Of a DNA stretch of 64,000 nt, positions 45,704 to 56,135 are shown in pieces; position 1 is the first letter of the stretch, and the number at the start of each line of letters is the position of its first letter. The stretch spans positions 1-64,000 of the forward strand of contig VXBP01004616.1 of assembly GCA_013400115.1 (NCBI GenBank). Direction: 5' to 3'. Source of the DNA: Rhinopomastus cyanomelas (lineage: Eukaryota; Chordata; Aves; Bucerotiformes; Rhinopomastidae). The notes under the pieces were generated by a model. The model worked only from the letters and a program-made list of their open reading frames with translations, was not told where the DNA came from and did not search any database. A program made the translations under genes and the position numbers.

Positions 45704-45937
45704 CTGCGCCTCTCCTGCCCGTCTCCCCCCCGTCTCCAGGAGCACACCCCCCCCGGCGCAGCAGGGACTTCCCCCAAAGATGGTGGGCAGCGCTGGTTGC
45801 TCCGCCCGGGTGGGGGGGGGGCCGGCTTTATCGATCAAACTTGGCGTGAGGCGGGATAACACCAGCCCGGCCAGGTCCAGTTCGTCTCGGCTCGCCCACA
45901 GCGTTGGGGACTGCGGTCGGCGGGAGCTCCGCGGTCT

Positions 45938-45943
45938 CACGTG
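45938..45943. promoter_or_regulatory. Palindromic E-box CACGTG
   Basis: Perfect CACGTG in the CpG block, about 460 bp upstream of the GRIA3 ATG. It is a consensus for bHLH-ZIP factors (USF, MYC/MAX). It contains a CpG, so binding would depend on methylation. Functional role is inferred only. Confidence 0.35.
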
Positions 45944-45990
45944 GGTCGGCTCCGGCTGCAGCTGCCCGCGTTAAGGCTGCATCGCATGCC

Positions 45991-46015
45991 GTGTGTGTGT
46001 GCGTGCGTGTATGCG
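45991..46015. repeat. Short (GT)n/(GCGT)n alternating purine-pyrimidine tract
   Basis: GTGTGTGTGTGCGTGCGTGTATGCG, 25 nt of strict purine-pyrimidine alternation inside the CpG block, about 515-540 bp upstream of the ATG. Z-DNA potential and length polymorphism are plausible. Confidence 0.8.
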
Positions 46016-46026
46016 GGAGAAAGTGC

Positions 46027-46036
46027 GGGGCGGGGC
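46027..46036. promoter_or_regulatory. GC box (Sp1-type)
   Basis: GGGGCGGGGC on the plus strand, matching the Sp1/KLF core. With the similar motif about 95 bp farther out it marks the upstream half of the CpG block. Confidence 0.45.
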
Positions 46037-46122
46037 GAGGGAAAGGCGAGCCGCCGAACCGAGTCGGGAGCGGACGGCCCCGGGAGGGCTGGGGCGGCCG
46101 AGGGCGACGGAGCTGCTGGAGC

Positions 46123-46133
46123 GGGGCGGGGGG
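46123..46133. promoter_or_regulatory. Second GC box (Sp1-type)
   Basis: GGGGCGGGGGG on the plus strand, again a GGGCGG core. The surrounding 46.03-46.2 kb is the most CpG-dense part of the window on reading. Confidence 0.45.
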
Positions 46134-46260
46134 AGGACGCGCACAGGAGGCCGGAGGGCAGGCAGCGTGGAGCCGCAGGGATGCTGTTCCCTGCCGGAGA
46201 TGTGGGCTGTACCCGCCTTAGTCCCTCCGGGGATAGCGCCTGTGGGGCAGAGGAGGCTCC

Positions 46261-47164
46261 CGCATGCATCCGCCCACTGTGCTGTTAAGTGGAGAAAGAC
46301 AAGGACGAGTTTATCCTACGCAAGGAAATACTGGGTCCTTCCCCACCTCCTCTGAAGGAAGGAAGTCCAACACGTGCTCCCAGTTCATCTCTTATGCTGG
46401 AAAAGGCTGAGGACACCCCTGTCGGATGCAGTGGTACCTCACACAGAGCAGAAAGTGTGGCCACGGGCAGGTGGGCGATGAATGCTCAATGCTGCTCCAC
46501 TACCCACTTCTTGACCAAACACCCCTCTTCGTTTGCCTTTGGCCTGCACATCCCCAGGGAGCTGTATTTGTCCTGCCTGAAGCTGTCTCTCTGAGGGACT
46601 GATCTCGTGCCCTTCTCCTTGACACCTCGCTGTATGGATGCTGCAGCTCTTTACTCTTTTGCTCCTTTGAGGATCAGAAAACCATACCAAATGAACAGAG
46701 AGAAAAGACGTTAGGTCACCTAATTCATCTCAAAGGCCTAGGGAAGACTGTACTTCACTGAGTGCCCCTTTCCTCTGATTTCAGAATTTCACTTTTCCCC
46801 AGGCCCTCCTCTGCTTTCTTTTTTGTGTCTTCTTAGTCACAGACCCTGATGTTGTTTGGGTCCATGTTCCGTTGAGCTTTGGGATGATACCAAAAGCAGT
46901 GGGCTTTGCATTTGCAAAATAATGAGCCAGTGTCACTGGCTGTAGCTTCATGTAAGCACTGGAGATGTGAGAGGTGGCAGATTCCTGCACTCTATGCTAA
47001 TGAACGTCAGGGATTCAAGCAGTTACTCTTGAAGGAAGCCAGAGGCACACAGGAAGAAGAGAGCATCACAGCATCACATTCATAATGTAAGAGTGCAGCA
47101 TAAGCCTTCAGTACCACATATGTGCCTCCTGCTTACTCCTAGGTAGATGGATTGGTCACTTCAT
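46261..47164. other. Upstream flank between CpG block and first upstream CR1
   Basis: A plus-strand frame (46289-46594) starts at the island edge, where divergent promoter transcripts often arise, but the peptide is not recognised. Confidence 0.5.
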
Positions 47165-47455
47165 GTCATAGAATCGTTAGGGATTGGAAAGGACCTCGAA
47201 AGATCATCGACTCCAATCCCCCCACCACAGCAGGATCACCTAGACCAAGTCACACAGGAACATATCCAGGCAGGTTTTAAATGTCTCCAGAGAAGAAGAC
47301 TCCACAACCTCCCTGGGCAGCCCCTTCCAATGCTCTGTTAACCTCACTGTGAAGAAGTTCCTTCTCATATTTATATGGAACCTCCTGTGTTCCAGCTCAC
47401 ACCCATTGCCCCTTCCCCTATTGCCAGATGATATTGAGAAGAGGCTGTCCTGTGT
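47165..47455 (-). mobile_element. CR1 LINE 3' fragment, class A
   Basis: First recognisable CR1 upstream of the GRIA3 CpG block. CATAGAATCGTTAGGGATTG tail side; ends in ORF2 near GAGAAGAGGCTGTCCTG. Confidence 0.9.
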
Positions 47456-47823
47456 TCCTTTAAGACACCATGCCCAGAAGCTGGAATCTGCACAGCTCAG
47501 GCAGGAGTAGAGATCAGACAGCAGTGTGGCTGGTAATGTTCCCTCTTTAGATTGAGATGGCAGTTGTCACTTTCACTGTTTAAAGAAATGATTGTAGGTG
47601 TGGATTGGTAAGGTGTATAGTCCATCTTTATGTCTGCAGCATTCCTCAAACTCTCTAAGTGCTCTACAAATAGTACCTATGAGTTCCTGTGAATATCCTT
47701 TCTTGAAGCATGTATATACTCTCCTCTTACAGATACAAAACCTTAAAGATCAAGGAAAGCAACTGTCCCAATTCACCTGGGCATGAAGTTTTAGACCTCA
47801 GTCTTTTCTAGCATAAGAACATT
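47456..47823. other. Upstream flank, no feature seen
   Basis: Spacer between two minus-strand class A fragments. Confidence 0.6.
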
Positions 47824-47941
47824 CACAGAATCACAGAATATTATGGACTGGAAGGGACCTCTAAAGATCATCTAAGCCAATCCCCCGGCCACAGCAGGAT
47901 CACCTAGACCAAGTCGGACAGGAACATATCCAGGCGGATTG
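47824..47941 (-). mobile_element. CR1 3'-end fragment, class A
   Basis: CACAGAATCACAGAATATTA, then CAAGTCGGACAGGAACATAT; breaks off at CAGGCGGATT. Confidence 0.88.
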
Positions 47942-49958
47942 ATCCAAAGCAGTGCTGAGCTCTTATTCCTCTGCAGTAGGAGTTAAAAGCACAGTCCCTC
48001 TCAGACAAGCTTCACTCTATAGGACTCCTCTTTCAAGTGTCCCTTAAGCACAGAAGAGCTGAAAGCTACAGGCAGGTATATGGAGTTTAGACATTCAAGA
48101 TAGTTATGAAAAGCAGATTCCTACAGGCAACTATCTCCTTTTGGTTGCAAACTCTCTGTCTTTCCCTATTCTACCCAGCTCCTGCCTATTTCTAAAACAC
48201 TCACCTCAAAGTCCTGCTGTCCTCCTTTTTCTGTCCTTTCCCAGTGGCTGGCCCTACTTTCTTCCTGTCTACTTGCTCTCACTCAGTTTTCCTCTCCATC
48301 CCTACAGCTGTGAGTTCCAAGCTGACTGCAGCCAGGTGCACTGACAGTTGATGTAGGACTGAAAAAATTATGAAAGCAATTGCATTTAAAGCTGTAGATA
48401 TTAGAACAAGAGAAGAGATAAAATAGCCATGAATGAAGGCGACGTGTGTCAGAATCTCATTTTCATACGCAGCCTTAGAGTGGGTACCTTATCTCAAATG
48501 AAATGGTGCTTCACAGCTTCATCTCAAAATGGAGAGTCTGGTTATAATCCAAAATGTATCTGCGCTAGGAGACACGAATTGTCATTATCACCCTAGTGTA
48601 TGTGTTGTTATTATCATTTTCAATATGCACCATACTTTTTTGCTTAGGCAATTAGTCTCACATTACTGTTTGAAGATAAAAATGGTACAGCAGCTGTCCC
48701 ATACAGATTTTGAAGAAACCAAGAGACCCCATGGCAGTTTATTTTTCGTACAGCAAACCCAGTGCACCCTAGGACAAAGCAGTAGAAGATTAATTGGCTT
48801 TATGTGGATACTAATGCCATGCAAATAGTTTATATACTTTGCTAGGGATGCTCAGTGACTCAAATTAATGAATTCCGTGGTAACTGAGGTCATACCAGAT
48901 GCTTTCTCAAACCTTCCCTAACAAAACACAACCAAGATTTAGCACGACAGTCAGAGCTTCATGTTTAGATGATTTATAGTGTTCTGGGGCACCAGGGGAT
49001 TCTGAGTACTATCTACCTGAGCAGGAGGAGGTAATGGTTTATAATTAGCTGGTGTGTTCTCATTGTAGTGTTTAATGGGGGATTAGAAATATACTATGGA
49101 ATTGGGGACATGGCATTTTCATCAAGCTTTCTAGTGTTGCCAGGCTAAACCCATACTGTTAGCCTAAAGTCATGACATAATCTGCACCAGGGTTCTGTGG
49201 CTCAGCCTTCACCCTAACGGCACTAAGCTAACTTTATCCCTCTTGTCATTCCTATTTTTAATTGCAAGAGAGAAAGTCAAGCAGCGAGTTTCGAGCAGTC
49301 ACTGTGCTTCTCCCAGTACTAGCCACATCATTTTTGTTGTTGTTGCCATTGCTGCTTTAAACCAATTATTTCTTCATAAAATTAAAGGGAACACAATTAA
49401 CTGAACTGTATGTTAATGTCAGCATTTCATTTAGCTAAAATGATTAATTCTACAACAGACAGTTAACAGATAGAGTGATAGTGGGGAAAGACAGCAGCAG
49501 AGATGAAAAGGGATTAAAGGAGAAGATGAAACCACAGATAGAAGGAGTGGAGGGGAAAGTAGGGTGTGAAAAGAGGGAAAAAGAATAGAGACGTTACAGC
49601 TTCATCCACTCTGGGAAATGGGTCAAAAGGACATCTAGTTACAATGTGATTATGTTATGAGTGGGCAAGAACAAACTGTTGAAGTTCTCCTATTTACTTT
49701 TCATTGCCAGGCAATAGCAGAGACAAAAAATGAAATTAAAATGCAGCAGACGAGAGACAGTTTAACAGAAATATTCTGCTATGCTGTTTATAGCTAATCC
49801 ATAAAACTGTCTTCTATACAGCATTCATGGCAAAAATAACAGCTTTTAAATTTTCAGATCTTATGTAAGTTTTCACAGTAATTGTATTGGACTCACCGAT
49901 AAAATGCAGTTGGCTTAATATTCAGAACTGACGATGAAAAGTAGCTCAAGAAAGGCTC
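47942..49958. other. 2-kb upstream flank without CR1
   Basis: AT-rich; 49380-49470 has ATTAA/TTAAT-rich words (ATGATTAATTCTAC) that could be regulatory, untested. No gene recognised. Confidence 0.5.
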
Positions 49959-50070
49959 ATTCACAGAAGCATAGCATTGTTTAGGTTGAAAGAGATCTTC
50001 AAGATTGTCGAGTTCAACCATTAACCCAGCTATCCCAAGGCCATGGCCAAACCCTGTCCCTGAACTCCAT
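49959..50070 (-). mobile_element. Old CR1 3' fragment, class D
   Basis: CATTGTTTAGGTTGAAAGAG, then TCGAGTTCAACCATTAACCC; related to the 38508-38746 family. Confidence 0.7.
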
Positions 50071-51571
50071 AAGCATAACAAGAGTTTGCAGTACGTCTAT
50101 AGTTTTCAGAAAGTTTTTGTACTGGTCACCATTAAAGATGGGATAGGAGACTAACTGAATCATTGACTCCGTGTTACTCATTTTTAATAACAGCAGTTAA
50201 CAGGGGAAATGGAAAGATTCAGGCTTCTTGGAAATGGCAGCTTTATTACCCCTGTCACCAGAGCTGGGATTTTACCCGCCGTGTCCTAGCAGGACAATAT
50301 AGTCTGGCACACAGGAATATGTTGTAGTTAGTGGAAGGATGATCAAGATTTTTATAGGGATAGGGTCAAACTCCATTTCTGGAGTCTGATGCAACTTAGA
50401 TGGCAGAAGCAAATTCAGGCAGCAAGTTTTATTAGAGCTGAACATGGCCTGATACAGTAATGACCTATATAAGGATTGCACAGCACAGGCACAGCTGTGG
50501 CAATAACCAGCATGTAGAGATGCCTTAATTTTTCTTGGGTTTGTGCTATCTTCAGGGTACATACTTCTAATTCTTCTTGGAGCTAAAGGGCTGGTGGAGA
50601 TGTAGTGTTATTATAGTTCCATAGTGTCAGAAACAATTTATATTACCTTCTGCTTTGTGATTAATTGTATAGGAGGCACTGCTGGCATAACATAGCCTTG
50701 TGATTCTTATTTAAACCTGCACTTTTGCTGTGCTCATCTCTATTTTTTACTTAAGGAAAGAGTAACAAATAAAAAGCCATGGCATCCCTTATATATATAT
50801 ATATATATATATATAATGAAGTGAATTCTCTTGCTCTTTTTGTTGTATCCCTGTGAATTCAAGCTGAAGTGTTATATCCAGTTCATATCCACTTTAACTG
50901 TGCAAGCTCTGACCACTAAATGTTTCATTTCTGCATGCAGTTACTTAAATATGTTCTTCATAAAGTCAATCTGTTTTAGCTCTAAGAAGTGATAATCATG
51001 TCAGATGATTGTTTGCCGATCAAAAGCCCATTTTCTTCCCAGTATGTGTTTATATATGACTCACCTCAGCTTGGCTCAGGTCTGCAGCAGTGTCTTTAAA
51101 TTAAAATGTCTTTGGAAAAGGGCACTTAAAGTCTTAGGAATGGCTGTTTAGACAAAAAGATTTTACATCTTTCACCGAAATTTTAAGGATTTCAGATGTA
51201 TTCTGTTCCACTTGATCAAAAAGAGATTCCTGCCGTCCCCAAAGCTTGTAGTCTGGTACTTACAGACTTCTAAGTTATGCAGAAAGCAGATGTTCAGTTC
51301 TCTGCTTATTTCAGTGAACCTGCTTTGCTTCAGGAGTATTTGCAGCACAAGGTACGGAGGCCACTCACTGGATTTTTAGAGCTCATTCAATTCATGCAAG
51401 TAAGGTGAGGTAGTAGTTACTTTGGGAAGGAAATTAGACAGAAAAGTCACTTTGAGTTGTGTCTCCTTTAGTGCTGAGGAATATATTGTCCGTGGAGTGT
51501 TGATCTCTCTCTTGCTGTGTCACTACCCAAGAAGTGTCACCTTGAATGTTAAAAGATTTTCCTATGCAACT
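50071..51571. other. 1.5-kb upstream flank with the (TA)n tract
   Basis: Apart from the microsatellite at 50790 nothing was recognised. The minus frame at 50272-50562 is unassigned. Confidence 0.55.
50790..50815. repeat. (TA)13 microsatellite
   Basis: Uninterrupted alternating T/A, 26 nt, in AT-rich flank upstream of GRIA3; self-complementary and likely polymorphic. Confidence 0.9.
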
Positions 51572-51725
51572 TAGAATCATAGAGTCATTAGGGATTGGAA
51601 GGGACCACAAAAGATCATCGAGTCCAATCCCCCTGACACAGCAGGATCACCTAGACCAAGTCACACAGGAACTCATCCAGGCGGGTCTTAAACATCTCCA
51701 GTGAAGGAGACTCCGCAACTTCCAT
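51572..51725 (-). mobile_element. CR1 3'-end fragment, class A
   Basis: AGAATCATAGAGTCATTAGG tail, GGCGGGTCTTAAACATCTCC, ends at GACTCCGCAACTTCC. Confidence 0.9.
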
Positions 51726-52034
51726 GAAAAGAAATAATTTCCTTAGAAGAAGTAGGTGTGTGTAGCATACGTGGTGAGGGTGACCAGCTCTGGTACTTGA
51801 AGACCTTTTGCTTTGCTCTCACTTAGAGACTTACCTAACCTACCACCCAATTCCAACAGCACCTCAAGGTCTAACAAGAAAAGCACAGAAAATGTTGGCA
51901 AACGGTCAAAATGGAGAATTTACAGAACAGTCCAGAATCCGAGAAGTCAGTAGAGAAGAATCACAGAAAGAGTTCGAGATCCTGTTGCAGCATCACAGTC
52001 TCACCCACAGGCTGAAGATATTGATCTCTGTGTA

Positions 52035-52579
52035 CTAGAAGTTCTCATGTGCAGTTTTAAAATCAAGTTTTGTCATATTATGAAGGACTTGCATTGCCCG
52101 TCTGCACAGAGATGAATTTCCCCTAACATGCTCTGGTTTATTGATATCAGTGGGATTAACTGAGAGTAGGAAGGTGACTACAGTTGTCCACTGATGGGAA
52201 TAACACCATGTGTTTGGGAGACAAGTGAATTCTTCAGAAACCCCATGGCTTAACAATATTAACAGTACAGCCCATGTTATCATGAATGTTCTTGTGCTTT
52301 TATGACACTTCCATTCTTAATTAAAAGTGGTTTGACTTGGTAAGGCACATTGTGCCGGATCTCACTGTTTACAGTGCAGAACTCACCGAGTATTTTATTG
52401 TTCTTCAGCACAACAGAAGGCATAAGAAATGAAAAACAATTGCAGAAGGGTTTTGTAGTAGCAATTCTCACTTCATATCCATTTGAAGGACATTTCCCAT
52501 TAGTCCTCATACAGCAAAGTGAAGTTGGCTGAACAGTGGAATGGATGCGATAATCTTCTTTATTACCTTCTGCAGACAC
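52035..52579 (-). other. Two overlapping minus-strand open frames of unknown status
   Basis: Frame 1 (52280-52579, 99 codons) is Cys-rich (CCMRTNGKCPSNGYEV, PFCNCFSF). It overlaps by 4 bp frame 2 (52035-52283, 82 codons), which opens with a hydrophobic leader (MITWAVLLILLSHGVS) then Cys and Asn-Ser-Ser/Asn-Met-Thr sites. I do not recognise either and see no CR1 similarity. They may be chance frames, a decayed gene or a retrovirus-derived remnant. Confidence 0.2.
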
Positions 52580-52647
52580 TCCAGCAGTAGCCCATGAGTT
52601 CCAAGGAGTCCACAGACCTAAGTTGCATCAAAAGATATATTTATTTT

Positions 52648-52810
52648 AGAATCATAGAATCATAACAGCTGGAAAGGTTCTCCAGCATAAAGTTCAACCT
52701 TCACACCAATATCTCCCTAAGCACTAGACTCAAGTGCTAGCTTTTTAAACACCTCCAGGGATGGTGACTTCACCACTTCCCTGGGCAGCTTGTTACAGTG
52801 CCTAATCCTT
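52648..52810 (-). mobile_element. Old CR1 3' fragment, class D
   Basis: AGAATCATAGAATCATAACA tail, then AGCACTAGACTCAAGTGCTA (family seen at 32.7 and 5.97 kb) and CCTCCAGGGATGGTGACTTC. Confidence 0.8.
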
Positions 52811-53373
52811 TAAATTTTGTTTTATTTTCAGTTTGTGTTGAAACTGCTCTTGAACATTCAAACTGCTCAAGTCCTGTTTCCAGTTCTTTTGTGTCCTTGT
52901 AAGCACTCAAAAGTAGCTACTGGCTCAGCCACTAACATGAAGGTAGGATCTGCTATCACTGAATGTCTGGTTTTGGGAACTTTGTGTAATCCATGACATT
53001 GCTGGAGCATTTAACTTACTAGGGTGATAGTCTGTGCCCTACAGCCATAGCTTTCATAAGTGTGACCTCTCAGTGTGATTAAGACAATGTCTAGGAAGAG
53101 GTTGCATTTCTCCCTGGCATTCATTGTCCCATTCAAAGTGTTTCTTTTCAGCATATATTGAATCAAATTCTCATTCAGAGCAAAGCACCTCAGATCAATG
53201 AAATAAATTCTACTGTGGAGTAGGATAAACAGACTCTGCTTGACGTTTCTCCAGTGTAAATGCAGTTATCATTTTCTGCAGGGCACAAAGATTCTGATCA
53301 AGGTCTGTGCAATAGTGAGTCATCAATGTGTTTGATTTCACACTTTTCACCCTTCCATGCCCATTGTTTGCAG
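52811..53373. other. Upstream flank, no feature seen
   Basis: AT-rich sequence between two minus-strand CR1 copies. Confidence 0.6.
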
Positions 53374-53958
53374 AATCTGAGAATGATAAGGGCTGGAAAA
53401 GCCCTCTGAGCTTATCCAGCCCAGCTCAGAACCTAACATCCCCACATCAGCCAGACCAGGGCACTAAGGGCTACAGCCAGACTGTCCTTCACCTTCAGAT
53501 GGGGGGTTCATTACTGCCCTGGGCAGTCCATTCCAGGCTCTGATCACCTTTTCCATGAGGAAGGGCTTCCTAACATCCCACCTAACCCTTCCCTGGCACC
53601 TTCAGGCTTTGCTGTCTCATCCTGTTTGCCTAGAACAAGAGTCCGACCACGACCTGACTACAGCCTCCCTTCAGAGAGCTATAGAGAGGGAGAAGGTTCC
53701 CTCTAAGTCTCCTCGAGGCTAAACACACCCAGCTCCCTCAGCATCTCCTCATCAGAATTTCCCTTCAGTCCCTTGCCCAGCTTAGTTACCCCTCTGGACC
53801 CGCTCCAGCCCCTCAATCTCTTTCTTGAAGTGAGAGACCCAGAACTGCTCCAAGACTCTAGGGGAGGCGTCCCTAGTGCCCAGTACAGGGGGAGAATTAT
53901 GTCCCCAGTCGTGCTGGCCACACTATTGCCGATTCAAGCCAGGATGTCATTGGCCTTT
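53374..53958 (-). mobile_element. CR1 LINE 3' fragment, class B
   Basis: GAATCTGAGAATGATAAGGG tail side, GAGCTTATCCAGCCCAGCTC, and ORF2 to GCCAGGATGTCATTGGCC. Several indels. Confidence 0.9.
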
Positions 53959-54361
53959 CATTAGAAGCAAGTCTTCTGGGCATCCCTTGATACTAAAGTC
54001 TAGGCAGAAAGCTACTTTCACTTCTATAATCTTGTCCTTACAAGACAAGCTGCACATGGTCTGTGATTTCGAAGAACCATGTTTCAGGAATGCAAAAAAA
54101 AAAAAAAAGAAGCAGCACTGTGATTTGTTGGGGTGGTTTTTATTTCTCTTCACATTATGTAAAGAAATACTGAAAGACTGTTTTTTACTCTTAAAATCTT
54201 ATTTTAGCTTTTATATTGCTTTCTAAACACAGGAGGTGCCAAATGAGATACTAGAAGCATTACAGGGAACAGTTCAAAACATTGAACCATAACTGGATGT
54301 TCAATCTCAGACAATAATTTGTGTATCTTAACAAATGCAAACCAGCAAATGTAAATAACAT
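53959..54361. other. Upstream flank with A15 run
   Basis: Only the homopolymer stands out. Confidence 0.6.
54094..54108. repeat. A15 homopolymer
   Basis: Fifteen A in otherwise non-repeat sequence 135 bp right of a CR1 5' end; no CR1 tail accompanies it. Confidence 0.9.
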
Positions 54362-54616
54362 CATAGACTCATAGAATCATTAGGGATTGGAAGGGACCTC
54401 GAAAGATCATCTACTCCAATCCCCCTGCAAACAGCAGGATCACCTAGACCAAGACACACAGGAACACATCTTAAACATCTCCAGTGAAGGAGGCTTCACA
54501 ATCTCCCTGGGCAGCCTGTTCCAGTGCTCTGTCACCATCACTGTCAAAAAGTTCCTTATCATAATGATGATTATGATGTTCCTAAGCTCCTATGTTCCAG
54601 CTTACAACCATTGCCC

Positions 54617-54768
54617 CTCATCCTATCACTAGATGACATTGAGAAGAGCCCGGCTCCATCCTCTTGACACCCACCCCTCACATATTTATAGACTCATCCT
54701 ATCACTAGATGACATTGAGAAGAGCCCGGCTCCATCCTCTTGACACCCACCCCTCACATATTTATAGA
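54617..54768. repeat. 76-bp tandem duplication inside a CR1 copy
   Basis: Units 54617-54692 and 54693-54768 read identically (CTCATCCTATCACTAGATGA through TTTATAGA). Other CR1 copies have one unit, so this is a local event. Confidence 0.9.
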
Positions 54769-55405
54769 CATTAATGAGGTCACCCCTCAGTCTCCTCCAA
54801 GCTCAAGAGACCCGGCTTCCTCAGCCTCTCCTCGTAAGGGAGGTGTTCCAGCTCGTTCATCATCCTCGTTGCCCTACACTGGACTCTCTCCAGCAGCTCC
54901 ACAGCCCTCTTGAACTGAAGGGACCAGAACTGGACACAATACTCCAGATGTGTTCTCACCAGGACAGAGTAGAGGGGAAGAAGAACGTCTCTGGATCTGC
55001 TAAACATGCCTGTTCTGATCCACCCCAGGATGCTGTTGGCCCTCTTGACCACAAGAGCACACTGCTGTCATGGTCATCCTGCTGTCCACCAGGACCCCAG
55101 GTCCCTTTCTCCTACACTGCTCTCCAACAGGTCAGTCCCCAAGCTATACTGGTACCTGGGGTTTTTCTTGCCCAGATGCAAGAGTCTACACTTCCGTTGT
55201 TATACCTCATTAAATCTCTCTCAGCCCATCTCTCCAGCCTTTCCAGGTCTCACTGAATGGCGGCACAGTCTGCAGGGGTGTCGGTGACACCACCCAGCTT
55301 TGTGTCATCAGCAAACCTGCTCACAGTGCACCCTAATCCCTCATCTAAGTCATCAATGAATAGATTGAACAGGACCGGTCCCAGCACCGACCCCGGGGCA
55401 CTCCA

Positions 55406-55975
55406 CTAGGTACAGGGACTCCAACTAGACTCTGTCCCATTGACCACTATTCTCTGACTTCTACCCTGTAGCCGCTTAGCAATCCACCTTACTACCCGAT
55501 AATCTAGACCACACTGCCTCAGTTTGGCTGTGAGGATGCTGTGGGACACTGTGTCAAAAGACTTACTTAAGTCAATAGAGCCAACATCCACTGCTGTGCC
55601 ATCATCTATCCACCTGGTTATGCCCTCATAAAAGGCTATCAGGTTGGTCAAGCATGACTTTCCCTTTGTGAAGCCATGCTGACTGTCCCTAATGACCCTC
55701 CTGTCCTTGATGTGCCTGGAGACAGCCTCTAGAACAAATTGTTCCATCACCTTTCCTGAGATGGAGGTGAGGCTGACTGGTCTATCGTTACCTGGGTCTT
55801 CCTTCTTTCCCTTTTTGAAGATTGGGGTAACATTTGCTATCCTCCAGTCTCTAGGCACCTCTCCCTTTCCCCAGGACCTAGCAAAGATGATGGAGAGTGT
55901 CTTAGCAATGACTTCCGCCATCTCCCTTAGTACACACGCGTGTGCATCCCATCTGGCCCATGGATTTGTGTACAT
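55406..55975 (-). pseudogene. CR1 reverse transcriptase fragment (189-codon open frame)
   Basis: Reads LREMAEVIAKTLSIIFARSW, GNDRPVSLTS, SQHGFTKGKSCLTNLIAFYE and SIDLSKSFDTVSH, i.e. the first half of the RT; it stops before the PQG and FADD region. GNDRP replaces the usual GNYRP, as in the 35.9-kb copy. Confidence 0.88.
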
Positions 55976-56135
55976 CGAGTTTGCTCAAGTTATCCCTAAC
56001 CCAGTCCTCATTAACTAAGGCAGGCTTCTCTCTTGCCTCCACTTCCTCTGAGATCTCAGCAGTCTGGGGCTTGATACCGAGACAGCCCCCAGAAGTATAG
56101 ACAGAGGCAAAGAAGTTGTTCAGTATCAATGCTTT

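Larger units (their letters stand above)
45478..45705 (-). other. GRIA3: Probable GRIA3 5' UTR and proximal promoter
   Basis: Sequence immediately upstream of the ATG in sense direction. It contains a 7-codon uORF, a 42-nt homopurine run (on the sense strand) and a CCAAT box. The transcription start cannot be fixed from sequence alone; a start between about 45500 and 45690 would fit the CCAAT position. Confidence 0.5.
45100..46260. promoter_or_regulatory. GRIA3: CpG island spanning GRIA3 exon 1 and promoter
   Basis: CpG dinucleotides and GC content rise sharply between about 45.1 and 46.26 kb, while the rest of the window is AT-rich and CpG-poor outside young CR1 copies. It covers exon 1, the leader, CCAAT, E-box and GC boxes. 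It is free of CR1. Boundaries are by eye. Confidence 0.8.
54362..56135 (-). mobile_element. CR1 LINE, class A tail, 1.8 kb
   Basis: Minus-strand copy reaching from the tail (CATAGACTCATAGAATCATT) to the region before the RT. Shares with the 35.05-37.38 kb copy the frameshift near CACACGCGTGTGTACTAAGG and the unusual SIDLSKSFDTVSH motif. Contains a 76-bp tandem duplication (54617-54768). 5'-truncated at about 56135. Confidence 0.92.

Noticed and set aside
45057..46594. Many overlapping open frames of 60-120 codons on both strands around the CpG island
   Set aside because: GC-rich DNA has few stop codons; the peptides are Arg/Pro/Gly/Ala-rich, overlap each other in several frames and show no family motifs. 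Only the GRIA3 exon 1 frame has supporting homology and a splice site.
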